Part shown: piece after piece, positions 28,300 to 37,573 of the stretch
Layout of the letters: every line of letters starts with the position of its first letter
How positions within the stretch are numbered: the first letter of the stretch is position 1
Origin: Acidobacteriota bacterium
GTDB taxonomy: Bacteria > Acidobacteriota > Terriglobia > Versatilivoradales > Versatilivoraceae
NCBI GenBank assembly: GCA_022821775.1
Contig: JAJECY010000186.1
Coordinates: 1-39,034 of the forward strand
Reading direction: 5' to 3'
Length of the DNA: 39,034 nt
The notes under the pieces: generated by a model
The model's input: only the letters and a program-made list of their open reading frames with translations
What the model was told of the DNA's origin: nothing
Database searches by the model: none
Made by a program: the position numbers and the translations under genes

Positions 28300-29780
28300 T
28301 GGACACGGACCGGGGCATCACCATCCTGTTCTCGGTGGTGTTCTACATGGGAATCTGCATCGTGGTGGGGCTGTGGGCGCTTCGGCGAACCCGCTCCAGC
28401 GCGGATTTCTTCATGGCCGGCCGGAACCTGGGGGTCATCGTCACCGGTTTCGCCGTCTTTTCCAGCATCATGAGCGGCTTCGGCTTCGTGGGCGGGCCGG
28501 GGCTGGTCTACCACATGGGAATGAGCTCCCTGTGGATGGTGATCAGCGCCCCCATGGGTACCTGCATCTCCTTCTACCTGTTGGGGAAACGCATCCGCCT
28601 GCTGGCTGAGCTGAAAGAGTCGGTGTCGCTGCCCGACGTGGTGGCCGCCCGCTACAACAGCAAGGTCACCCGCCTGCTGACCTCCCTGGCCATCCTGTTG
28701 GGCGTGATGGGCTACCTGGGGACCCAGATTCTGGCCATGGCCACCGTCCTGCAGGACATCATCGCCAACACGCCCATCGGCCGCTTGAGCCTGGAAGCCT
28801 GCGTGACCGTGTCTTTCGCGGTCCTGGTGTTCTACTGCGTCACCGGCGGCATCATCGCCTCGGTCTATACCGACGTGATTCAGGGCTTCATCATGGTGAT
28901 TGCTGCCCTGCTGGTGCTGGTGGCGGCCACCACGGCCGTACCGGAGGGCTTTGCCGGCATGTCGCTGACCATCGGTGCCGACGATCCCGAAGCCATCAGC
29001 CCCTGGGGATCGGTGGGCATGCTGGGGTGCCTCTCCTGGTATTTCCTCTTCACCCTGGGGGCCTCGGGCCAGCCGCACGTGATCACCAAGCTGATGATGA
29101 GCAAGCGGGTGGGGGATGTGCGGCGCACCCTGCCCATCTCGGTGGTGGGGTACTCGCTGACCGCGCTTCTCTGGCTGGCCATCGGCCTGGCCATGAGAAC
29201 CCTGGTGCTGTCGGGCAGCCATCCCGAACTGCCCGGGATCGATGCCGCGGCGCCCCAATTCCTGCAGGCCTATACCCATCCGCTGCTGGCCGGCCTGGTC
29301 TTCGCGGCCCTGTTCGCGGCCATCATGTCCACCGCCGACGGTTTCCTCAACATCGGCTCGGCCGCCATCGTCCACGACATTCCCCAAGCGCTGCGGGGGC
29401 GGTCTCTGAAGAACGAACTGCTGTGGGCCCGAACGGCCACGGTGGCCATTGCCCTGGTAGCCTCCGTTATTGCCGTCTACTCCGGCGACCTGGTGGCCAT
29501 CCTGGGGGCCTTCGGCTGGGGCACCTTTGCGGCGGCCCTGGTCCCGGTGGTGACCATCGGCTTCAACTGGAAGCGGGCCACCTCCCTGGCCGCCAATACG
29601 GCCATGATCTCCAGCCTGGCCATCAATCTGGGAGTCAAGCTGCTGAAGATCCGGGTCCCTTTCCGCATCGACGCCGGAGCCATCGCCCTGCTGGTCTCCC
29701 TCACCCTCTTCTTCGGGATCTCCCTCCTCTCCAAGCCGCAGAAGCTGGACCCGGACGTGGACCGGGTCATGGATTTGTGA
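28299..29780 (+). CDS. Sodium:solute symporter (SSS) family transporter
   Basis: RSSADFFMAGRNLGVIVTGFAVFSSIMSGFGFVGGPGLVY; GASGQPHVITKLMMSK; ALFAAIMSTADGFLNIGSAAIVHDI. Confidence 0.93.
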   Translation: MDTDRGITILFSVVFYMGICIVVGLWALRRTRSSADFFMAGRNLGVIVTGFAVFSSIMSGFGFVGGPGLVYHMGMSSLWMVISAPMGTCISFYLLGKRIRLLAELKESVSLPDVVAARYNSKVTRLLTSLAILLGVMGYLGTQILAMATVLQDIIANTPIGRLSLEACVTVSFAVLVFYCVTGGIIASVYTDVIQGFIMVIAALLVLVAATTAVPEGFAGMSLTIGADDPEAISPWGSVGMLGCLSWYFLFTLGASGQPHVITKLMMSKRVGDVRRTLPISVVGYSLTALLWLAIGLAMRTLVLSGSHPELPGIDAAAPQFLQAYTHPLLAGLVFAALFAAIMSTADGFLNIGSAAIVHDIPQALRGRSLKNELLWARTATVAIALVASVIAVYSGDLVAILGAFGWGTFAAALVPVVTIGFNWKRATSLAANTAMISSLAINLGVKLLKIRVPFRIDAGAIALLVSLTLFFGISLLSKPQKLDPDVDRVMDL

Positions 29781-29797
29781 CGTAAGCGACGTAAGCG

Positions 29798-31264
29798 TCA
29801 GGCAATAATCTCCTGGAGCACGCGGCCGCCGATGTCGGTGAGGCGGCGGAAACGTCCGCCATGGAGGTACGTCAGGCGCATGTCGTCCAGGCCCAGCAGG
29901 TTGAGGATGGTGGCGTGCACGTCGCGCAGGGGGATCTGCTCCTCCAGGGCCTTGACGCCGAACTCGTCGGTAGCCCCGGCGGTGGCGCCGCCCTTGACGT
30001 CTCCTCCGGCCATCCACATGACCAGGGCAAACTGGTTGTGGTCGCGGCCGGGAGTCTTGGACTCGAGGTCGTTGAGGAAGGGAGTGCGGCCCATTTCCGA
30101 GGCCCAGACCACCAGGGTCTCTTCCAGCAGTCCCCGCTGCTTGAGGTCCTGCAGCAGCCCCGCCACCGGCAGGTCGACCTCGGCGGCGTGGTTCCGCATG
30201 CGTCCCTCCACATTGGTGTGATCGTCCCAACTGTGCTTGTTGATCTCCACGCCGTGGACCAGCAGGGTGTAGCGGACCCCCCGTTCCACCATCCGCCTGG
30301 CCAGCAGGCACTGGCGGCCGAACCCCTCGGTGACGGGATTGTCCAGTCCGTAGAGACGGCGGGTGTGGGCCGACTCTTCCGACAGGTCCACCGCTTCCGG
30401 GGCCGAGGCCTGCATGCGGTAGGCCAGCTCGTAGGCGCTGATCCTGGCCTCCAGCTCGGAAGCCCCGGGGCGCTCTTCCAGGTGCCGGGAGTTGAGGAAG
30501 TGGAGCAGGTCGAACTCCCGCCGCTGCTGGGCGCGGTCCACCCCGCCGGGAAGGTCCAGGTGCAGAATGGGGGTGCCGCTGGAGCGCAGCACGGTGCCCT
30601 GGTAGGCCGCGGGCAGATAGCCGCTCCCCCAGACGGCGGCGCCGTTCACCGGGGCGCCCCTGGGGTCTTGAATCACCATGTAGCCGGGCAGGTTCCGGTT
30701 GGGGCTGCCCAGTCCATAGGTGACCCAGGAACCCACCGAAGCGCTGCCCTGAAACTGGGACCCGGTGGTGACGTGCATGGTGGCGGGGCCATGGTTGTTG
30801 TTCTCGACTTCGATCCCGTAGACGAAGGCCAGGTCGTCGGCGCATTGGCCGATGCGGGGAAAGAGGCTGGAGATGGCGCGGCCCGACTGGCCGTAGCGCT
30901 TGAATTCAAAGGCGCTGGGAATGACCCGGTGGGGCTTGTTGAGATACCCCTGGATTTCTCCGGAAAGTCCGCTCAAGGGGGGCAGCTTCTGTCCGGCCAA
31001 TTTCTGCAGGGCCGGCTTGTAGTCGAAGCTGTCCACGTGGCTGACCCCTCCAGCCATGAACATGAAGATGCAGTGCTTGGCCTTGCGTCCGGAGTGGGGC
31101 AGGGGAAGGCCGGCCGGAGCAGGGGTGCCTGCCGGCAGTTCGTCCGCCAGCATGCCGGCCAGGGCCAGGGCCCCGATTCCGTTGCAGGAGCGGCAGAGAA
31201 AGTCCCGCCGGGACAGCGGCCCCAACGGCAGTCCGGTATTGCCGATCAGATTTTCCTTTTTCAT
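29798..31264 (-). CDS. DUF1501 domain-containing protein with Tat-type signal
   Basis: LSRRDFLCRSCNGIGALALAGM; CIFMFMAGGVSHVDSFDYKP; LVVWASEMGRTPFLNDLESKTPGRDHNQFALVMWMAGG. Internal ATG at 31264 preferred over the longer ORF start at 31294. Confidence 0.93.
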   Translation of the reverse strand: MKKENLIGNTGLPLGPLSRRDFLCRSCNGIGALALAGMLADELPAGTPAPAGLPLPHSGRKAKHCIFMFMAGGVSHVDSFDYKPALQKLAGQKLPPLSGLSGEIQGYLNKPHRVIPSAFEFKRYGQSGRAISSLFPRIGQCADDLAFVYGIEVENNNHGPATMHVTTGSQFQGSASVGSWVTYGLGSPNRNLPGYMVIQDPRGAPVNGAAVWGSGYLPAAYQGTVLRSSGTPILHLDLPGGVDRAQQRREFDLLHFLNSRHLEERPGASELEARISAYELAYRMQASAPEAVDLSEESAHTRRLYGLDNPVTEGFGRQCLLARRMVERGVRYTLLVHGVEINKHSWDDHTNVEGRMRNHAAEVDLPVAGLLQDLKQRGLLEETLVVWASEMGRTPFLNDLESKTPGRDHNQFALVMWMAGGDVKGGATAGATDEFGVKALEEQIPLRDVHATILNLLGLDDMRLTYLHGGRFRRLTDIGGRVLQEIIA

Positions 31265-31277
31265 GGTCCAACTCCTT

Positions 31278-33833
31278 CTAATCAATATACACAAACTCGT
31301 TGCTGTTCAGCAGCACCCGGCAGAGGGCGGTCAACCCGTCGCCGGTCGGGCTCTCCTCCAGTAGTCGCCTTGCCTGCGCGGTCTCCTCGGGCCGGGGATC
31401 CCGGCCCAGGGCAGTCCGGAAGGCCTGGCGGATCCGGGAGGCAGGGCCGGCGCCGCCCTCGCGCCTGACCCGCTCGGCGAAGTGGCGCGCCTCTTCGTTC
31501 ACGAATTCCCCGTCGTACATGGTCAGGGCCTGCAGGACCGAGACTGAGGTCTCCCGCCGGGCGCAGGAGGCATTGGGAACCGGCGCGTCGAAGGTTTCCA
31601 TCAGCGGCATGCTCAGAGACCGCCGCTGAAAGATGTAGACGCTTCGCTTGCGGCCGCGCGGGCCGGACATGGTCTCCCAGGTGTTGGTGCCCTGGACCTT
31701 CTGGGCGTCGTCAAGCCCCCGGGGCAGGGGAGGAAAGACGGGAGGTCCTCCCCGGTCTCCGTTGAGCCTGCCGCTGGCCGTCAAGATGCTGTCCCGGACG
31801 GCTTCTCCCTCCAATCGTTTCCGCCGAAAGCGCCACAGGTATCGATTCTGCGGGTCGATCCGGGCGGCGTCGGGATCGGAGTGAAGCGAAGACTGGCGGT
31901 AGGCGCCGGAAGTCACCAGGAGTCGATGCATGGCCTTGAGACTCCAGTTCTGCTTCACCAGCTCATGCGCCAGCCAATCCAGCAGGCGGGGATGGGTCGG
32001 GGCCGCCCCGTTCTTGCCGAAGTCGCTGGGCGTATCCACGATGCCCCGGCCGAAGTGCCAGTGCCAGAGACGATTCACCATCACTCGGGCCGTCAGGGGA
32101 TTCTCGGGGCTGGCGATCCACTTTGCCAATGCCAGTCGACGCCCCCTGGTCGGGTAGCGTCCGAAGGGATCCAGGTCGATGGGGGCCGGTCGGGAGTGGC
32201 CCTCGATGGCACTGGGGAATCCCGGTTCCACCGGTTCTCCCTTGCGGTTCCAGTGTCCGCGCTCCAGGACGTAGGTGGTGGAGACGTTGGGACCGTAGGG
32301 AGGTCCGTCGGCGTTTCTCAAGGACATGGCCAGCGGCTTGCGCCGCTCGACGGCGTTCTTGAGCCGAAGAACACGGTGCCTGAAGTCGGTGAACCGCCGG
32401 TGTTCTTCCATGGAGAACTTCCGGTAGCCCTGGTCGTCCCGGATGGCCTTCTTCAGGTCCTTGAAAGTGGGCGGTTCGGGTTCCGGGGAGGCCAGGCGGT
32501 CTCGGGCGGCTTCCAACCTGAAAGCTTTCAGCCGCTCCAGCAGCGGTTCGTAAAAGAGGGCGAAAGACTTTTCGGTGGTCTGCAACCGTTGTTCCAATGC
32601 GGCCCGCTCCCGGTCCCAGCGCTCCTTGCGGGTCGGATTGACGAAGCTGGCGGGTTGCGGTCCTCCCAGTTGCTGGATGTCGCCGGGGCGCGGGGGATCG
32701 ATCTGCACCGCGGCGAAAAAGGCCTTGAGCCGGTAGAAGTCCCTGGTGGGCAGCAGGTCGTACTTGTGGTCGTGGCACTGGGCGCAGCCCACCGTCAGCC
32801 CCAGAAAGACGGAACCGACGGTCGAGGTCATTTCGCTGAGCAGGACGTGCCGGTCCTCTTCGCCGCGCGGCTCGGTGAAGGGGGCCAGGCGCAGAAAGGT
32901 CAAGGCCACCACCGATTCTGGGTCCGGAGGCGGCAGCGCGCCGGCCGACATCATCTCGAAGAACTCGTCCCCGGCCAACTGTTCCTTCACGAACAGGTCG
33001 TAGGGCTTGTCGGCATTGAAGGCATCGATGACGTAATCCCGGTAGCGCCAGGTGTGGTAGTACTCCGGATCGCCCTCGTAGCCGTTGGTGTCGGAGTAGC
33101 GGGCCAGGTCCAGCCAGTGCCGGCCCCAGCGCTCCCCGTAGCGTGGATCGGCCAGCAGACGGTCCACCAGGGCTTCATAGGCGTTGGGGGAGGGATCGTC
33201 GGCGAAAGCCTCCGCCTCGGCCGGCTCTGGCGGCACCCCCAACAGGTCGAAGAACAACCTGCGGATCAGGGTCCTGCGGGAGGCGGAGGGTGCGGGTGAG
33301 AGTCCCTCTTCCTGCAGGCGTTTCAGAATGAAAGAATCGATGCCGTTCCGGATCAAGGGCGGGTCCTTTATCTCGGGGGGCGGCCCTGCGGCAGGTTTGA
33401 CGTAGGCCCAGTAAGGCTCCGCGGGCGAGTCCGTCCGGGGAGTCGCGGCGAGCCCGCCGATCCACTGTTCGATGAGCTGAATCCGGTCTTCGGCAAAAGC
33501 CCGGCCCAGCGGCATCCGCGGCTCTATCTCACCACGCAGCACCTTGATCAGGGGGCTCTGCTCGGGGGTTCCCGGCATGACGGCGGCCCCGTGGCGGGCG
33601 CCTCCCGCCAGAATCGAGTCGAGGCTTTCCACCGAAAAGCCGCTGGTTCGGGTGTGGCGGTCGTGGCAGGGGAGGCAGTTCTCCTGCAGGACAGGCAGCA
33701 CCTGATCCTGAAAGTCCACGGTGGCTCGGGCCGGAAGGCAGGCCAACAACAGCAGGATTGCGCCCAGACAGCATCTGGGCCATCTCCTGAGGGTTGCCCC
33801 AAACAGGCTGGTATGTAGCGATGGCCTTTCCAT
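31278..33833 (-). CDS. PSD1 / DUF1549 / DUF1553 planctomycete cytochrome c-like protein
   Basis: VLQENCLPCHDRHTRTSGFSVES (CXXCH at 33663-33677), FFDLLGVPPEPAEAEAF, YGERWGRHWLDLARYSDTNGYEGD, CAQCHDHKYDLLPTRDFYRLKAFFAA, NPLTARVMVNRLWHWHFGRGIVDTPSDFGKNG. Confidence 0.95.
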   Translation of the reverse strand: MERPSLHTSLFGATLRRWPRCCLGAILLLLACLPARATVDFQDQVLPVLQENCLPCHDRHTRTSGFSVESLDSILAGGARHGAAVMPGTPEQSPLIKVLRGEIEPRMPLGRAFAEDRIQLIEQWIGGLAATPRTDSPAEPYWAYVKPAAGPPPEIKDPPLIRNGIDSFILKRLQEEGLSPAPSASRRTLIRRLFFDLLGVPPEPAEAEAFADDPSPNAYEALVDRLLADPRYGERWGRHWLDLARYSDTNGYEGDPEYYHTWRYRDYVIDAFNADKPYDLFVKEQLAGDEFFEMMSAGALPPPDPESVVALTFLRLAPFTEPRGEEDRHVLLSEMTSTVGSVFLGLTVGCAQCHDHKYDLLPTRDFYRLKAFFAAVQIDPPRPGDIQQLGGPQPASFVNPTRKERWDRERAALEQRLQTTEKSFALFYEPLLERLKAFRLEAARDRLASPEPEPPTFKDLKKAIRDDQGYRKFSMEEHRRFTDFRHRVLRLKNAVERRKPLAMSLRNADGPPYGPNVSTTYVLERGHWNRKGEPVEPGFPSAIEGHSRPAPIDLDPFGRYPTRGRRLALAKWIASPENPLTARVMVNRLWHWHFGRGIVDTPSDFGKNGAAPTHPRLLDWLAHELVKQNWSLKAMHRLLVTSGAYRQSSLHSDPDAARIDPQNRYLWRFRRKRLEGEAVRDSILTASGRLNGDRGGPPVFPPLPRGLDDAQKVQGTNTWETMSGPRGRKRSVYIFQRRSLSMPLMETFDAPVPNASCARRETSVSVLQALTMYDGEFVNEEARHFAERVRREGGAGPASRIRQAFRTALGRDPRPEETAQARRLLEESPTGDGLTALCRVLLNSNEFVYID

Positions 33834-33959
33834 CCACGCTTCCCTCGGCCGCCCCTGCCTCAGGGCATAGAGTCGAGGCTGCCTATTAAACGATGCAACA
33901 AAATATACAAGAGCCCCGGATCAATGTCACTCCCTTTGAGGCCCGTTCGCCGGGGCCTC

Positions 33960-34865
33960 TCAACCAAGGGCCACCAGCGCCAGGCCGATGAGGAAAACCA
34001 GCAGGCCCAGGCCCTTGGGGATGGGAAGCGGCTCCTTGAGCCAGAAGATGCCGAGCAAGGCGCCCAGGGGAATGCTGACCTGGCGGAATGCCACCACGTA
34101 GCTGACGTTGTGGCTCCAGGTCATGGCGGCCAGGATGAGCACGTATCCCAGGTTGATCCCCAGTCCCAGGGGAATGTAGATGCGGGATCGCCGCCGAATC
34201 AACTCCAGAAAGGCGGCCCGCTCCGACTTGCGGGCCAGCACCGCCGCCGCCTGCAAGCCGGTGGAGGAGAGGGCCCATAGGGCAGCGTAGACCAGGCTGG
34301 CCTCCAGGTTGGAAAGCGTTCCCGACCGTCCCGAGACCAGCAGCCGCAAGGCCTGCTCGTCGGCGATGGAGTAGGCGGTCGTTGCCAGGGCCGCCAGCAG
34401 GGCCGCCAGGAAGACGCGGCTGAGGTAGTGGCTGCCTTTGAGGTCGGTCAGATGCCTCATGGGCAGCAGAATGCAGCCCGCCAGCACCAGAACGATGCCG
34501 GCCAGGCAGGCGGGGCTGATCTCCGAGCCTCTACCGAGCAGGAACATGACTGCCACGATGAACAGCGGGGAGGATCGGGAGAGCGGATAGGCGAGGGAAA
34601 GATCCCCCGAGTTGTAGGCGGCGGCCAGGCTGCGGTAGTAGATGACGGTGGCGCATCCGCTGACGGTCAGCAACGGCCACAATTCCGCTAGAATCGCGGG
34701 AATATTCGGGATATGGTAGGCGAGCCCCGGCAGCAGGCAGAGACAACCCACCAGGTTGGCGGCCAGGAAGAGGGCGCCGCTGGGCCGGCTCCGCTTGCCG
34801 AGGGTGTTCCATCCCACGTGAATGACCGCGGAGATGAGGATGAGCAGCAGGGCGATGGGTTGCAT
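33960..34865 (-). CDS. EamA/DMT-superfamily transporter
   Basis: About ten hydrophobic segments; LISAVIHVGWNTLGKRS; SLAAAYNSGDLSLAYPLSRSSPLFIVAVMFLL; VSIPLGALLGIFWLKEPLPIPKGLGLLVFLIGLALVAL. Confidence 0.88.
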   Translation of the reverse strand: MQPIALLLILISAVIHVGWNTLGKRSRPSGALFLAANLVGCLCLLPGLAYHIPNIPAILAELWPLLTVSGCATVIYYRSLAAAYNSGDLSLAYPLSRSSPLFIVAVMFLLGRGSEISPACLAGIVLVLAGCILLPMRHLTDLKGSHYLSRVFLAALLAALATTAYSIADEQALRLLVSGRSGTLSNLEASLVYAALWALSSTGLQAAAVLARKSERAAFLELIRRRSRIYIPLGLGINLGYVLILAAMTWSHNVSYVVAFRQVSIPLGALLGIFWLKEPLPIPKGLGLLVFLIGLALVALG

Positions 34866-34963
34866 GGAGTGGGTCGGCGAGCCCGGTTGGGCGGAATCGC
34901 GCAGGCACGATTATACCCAAGGTTGGGGACAACCCGGCTGAGGGACGGCCTCGGGGGACAGGC

Positions 34964-36159
34964 ATGGAAGAGGAGCTTGCAGCCATCCGGCGTTGGGAGG
35001 GAACCGTCAAGGCCCTGGTGGACTGGGATCCGGTCGGTGCCCGGCAGCGCCGCGAGCAGTGCGGCGGCGGGCCGCTGAGCGGCTGGTCGCTGGGGGTAAA
35101 GGACATCATCGACGTGCAGGGAATGCCGACCCGCTGCAACGTGGACTTTCTCCCGGAGACGCCGGCCCGGGAACACGCCGGGGTGGTGGGGCGCCTGTTG
35201 TCCCTGGGCGCTTTCGTCCTCTCCAAGACCGTTACCACCACTTTTGCTTTTCTGGATCCGGGAGTTACCCGCAATCCCTGGAATCCCGGCCACACTCCCG
35301 GAGGCTCCAGCAGCGGATCGGCGGCGGCCGTGGCCTGCGGGATGGTTCGGCTGGGTCTGGGTTCCCAGACGATGGCTTCGGTCAACCGTCCGGCCAGCTA
35401 CTGCGGGGTGACGGGGTTCAAGCCCACCTACGGACGCCTGCCGGTCAGCGGTGTCTTCCCCTTTTCCCCCAGCGTGGATACGGTGGGGTTTTTCACCCGC
35501 GGCGTTGCCGACATGCAACAGGCGGCCGCGGCTCTGTTGGGAGAGCCCGCCGCGGGGGCGCCCGGACGCCTGAGGATCGGACTGGCGCCGGACCTGCACA
35601 CCGAGCCTGCCGAGGACATCATGCTGAGGGCGCTGTCGGAGGCCGGAGACCGTCTGGCCGCCGGCGGGTGCCAGGTCAGCACGATCGCTCTGCCAAAAGA
35701 GTGCGCTGCCGCCTACCGGCACCACTTCGACCTGATTGCCGCCGAAGGGGCCCGAGGCCATGCGGAGCTGATGGCCCGCTACGGCGACCGCTATCCCCCC
35801 AAGCTGCGTGCGCTGCTGCTGGAGGGGGAAGGGGTAACTCCCGAAGATCTGGATCGGATTCAGGAACACCGGCGCTCGCTGACGGTCTCCCTGTCGGGAT
35901 TGCTGGAGGGAGTGGACCTGGTGTTGTCGCCCTCGGCCAAGGGAGCGGCTCACCGGGGTCTGGCCATAACCGGCGATCCCCGCTTCAGCCTGATCTGGAC
36001 CTATATGGGTGTCCCACGGTGACGCTGCCGGCGGCGCTGTCCCCCGAGGGGTTGCCGCTGGGCCTGCAGTTGTCGGCCCGTCCCATGGCCGACGCGGCCT
36101 TGCTGGCGGCCGCCCGCGAGGTGGAGAAACTGCTGGGATTTGACACCCAACCCGGATGA
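34964..36159 (+). pseudogene. Amidase signature family protein with a C-terminal -1 frameshift
   Basis: GVKDIIDVQG, TPGGSSSGSAAAVACG, SQTMASVNRPASYCGVTGFKPTYGR. Frame 2 ends prematurely (LIWTYMGVPR*, 36022), while the adjacent frame continues ...PTVTLPAALSPEGLPLGLQLSARPMADAALLAAAREVEKLLG to 36159. Confidence 0.85.
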
Positions 36160-36297
36160 CTCCGCAATGCTCACAAGTGTCGGCTCGCAATCCACAAAGG
36201 AAAAGAGTTATCCACGAAGGAACACCAAGAACAACGATGGACCACTAAGCGAGACCGAGCTGCTTCAGCGGCACGCACAGCTACAAATGGATTATTC

Positions 36298-36451
36298 ACA
36301 TCGATGCACAGGATATACAGGATTTGGTCTCAGGAGTCTGGTGTCCTGTGGTCCTGGGCATCCGCAAACCCGGACCGGATCGTCGCCCGAGCCGTCTTCC
36401 CGTGCACATACCTCACATCCTGTTAATCCTGTGCATCCTGTGCATCGATGT
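36298..36451. repeat. Interspersed palindromic element, copy A, with 17-bp perfect terminal inverted repeats
   Basis: ACATCGATGCACAGGAT (36298-36314) and its exact reverse complement ATCCTGTGCATCGATGT (36435-36451). Confidence 0.85.
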
Positions 36452-36491
36452 TCATAAAATATGAGGTTTTTGTGTCCGCAGGAGAGAGCCC

Positions 36492-37508
36492 ATGAAATCA
36501 CTGCGCATCGGACTCGCCGGTTACGGCAACTGGGCTCGCGAGGCCTATGTGCCGGCCCTGCGGGCTGACGGCAGGGGCACGGTGGTGGCCGCCTCGGCTC
36601 CCAGCCGGGCCACCAGGGAGCGCATTCGGGAGGAACTGGGTGAAGAGGTTCGCATCTATTCCGGCTTCGAGGCGATGCTGGACGCCGGCGGTCTGGATGG
36701 CGTGCTGATGGCTCTGCCCGAAGCCGTGCACGAGCCGGCCCTGCTGGCCGCGATCGATTCGGGGATTCCCTTTTTTTATGAGCCCCCGGTTTCGCACAGT
36801 CGTGACCGGATCGTTCCGGTATTGGAGGAATTGCTGGGAGCCGGCCAGGTCCAGCAGGCCGACCTGGAGCTGAGGTTCCTCCCGGTAGTGGCCGCGGCCG
36901 CTCTGAGGCTGTCCGAGGGCGCCATCGGAGAGCCCCAGACCGCCAGGATCCGAATGAACGGCAACTGGAACGCCCGGCCGGGAGCCGGCCTCAGCCTGCC
37001 CCTTGTGCTGGCTCCCTGGTACGTGGATGTCCTGGACGCGATGCTGGACTCTCATCCCCAAAGAGTGCTGGTTCAGGACGGCCGGGGAACCGAAGGCCGC
37101 ATGCAGGCCTACGCCCTGACCCAGTTGGACTACGGCGGGGTTTGGGGAACCTTTCAAGCCAACATCTCCAGCGTTCAGGGCCCCGAGACCTGGGTCGAGG
37201 TCCAGGGCCGGGACGGAGATCTCTATGCGGATCTCTTTACCGGAGAGTTGCGACTTCGAAGCCGGTCCGACCCCGAGTGGCGGGTGGATCGAGTGGTCTC
37301 GGCCCTGCGGCCCTTTGCCGGTTGGCCCGGCTTGCGGGAGTGCCTGTCGGAATTCCTGGACCAACTGGAGGGAAAACCCGTCTCGGGGGTGCCGGCTGAA
37401 GATATGGCCAGACTGCACTGCCTGGGCCTGGCCGCCGAGGAGTCCATCGACACCTTGGCCTGGGCCGGTGTCAGAAGCATGGACGAGTTGCGGCGAAATT
37501 TGCGATGA
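36492..37508 (+). CDS. Gfo/Idh/MocA family oxidoreductase, divergent
   Basis: LRIGLAGYGNWAREAYVPALRADGRGTVVAASAPSRATRERI; GLDGVLMALPEAVHEPALLAAIDSGIPFFYEPPVSHS (EPP instead of EKP). Confidence 0.88.
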   Translation: MKSLRIGLAGYGNWAREAYVPALRADGRGTVVAASAPSRATRERIREELGEEVRIYSGFEAMLDAGGLDGVLMALPEAVHEPALLAAIDSGIPFFYEPPVSHSRDRIVPVLEELLGAGQVQQADLELRFLPVVAAAALRLSEGAIGEPQTARIRMNGNWNARPGAGLSLPLVLAPWYVDVLDAMLDSHPQRVLVQDGRGTEGRMQAYALTQLDYGGVWGTFQANISSVQGPETWVEVQGRDGDLYADLFTGELRLRSRSDPEWRVDRVVSALRPFAGWPGLRECLSEFLDQLEGKPVSGVPAEDMARLHCLGLAAEESIDTLAWAGVRSMDELRRNLR

Positions 37509-37573
37509 TTGGGGGGTAAAGCCGGTTGGAAGGGCTTGATCCCCGACGAAATTCAATGGCAGCGAGGTGACGG

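Noticed and set aside
28170-30845. 891-aa minus-strand ORF
   Set aside because: Antisense to the well-supported SSS symporter and out of frame with the DUF1501 gene; G/R/P/H/Q-biased composition typical of high-GC shadow ORFs.
29861-31468. 535-aa plus-strand ORF
   Set aside because: Antisense to DUF1501 on the minus strand, which has clear family motifs.
36140-36501. Small ORFs on both strands (HRCTGYTGF / NPVHPVHRC peptides)
   Set aside because: Artefacts of the palindromic interspersed element rather than genes.
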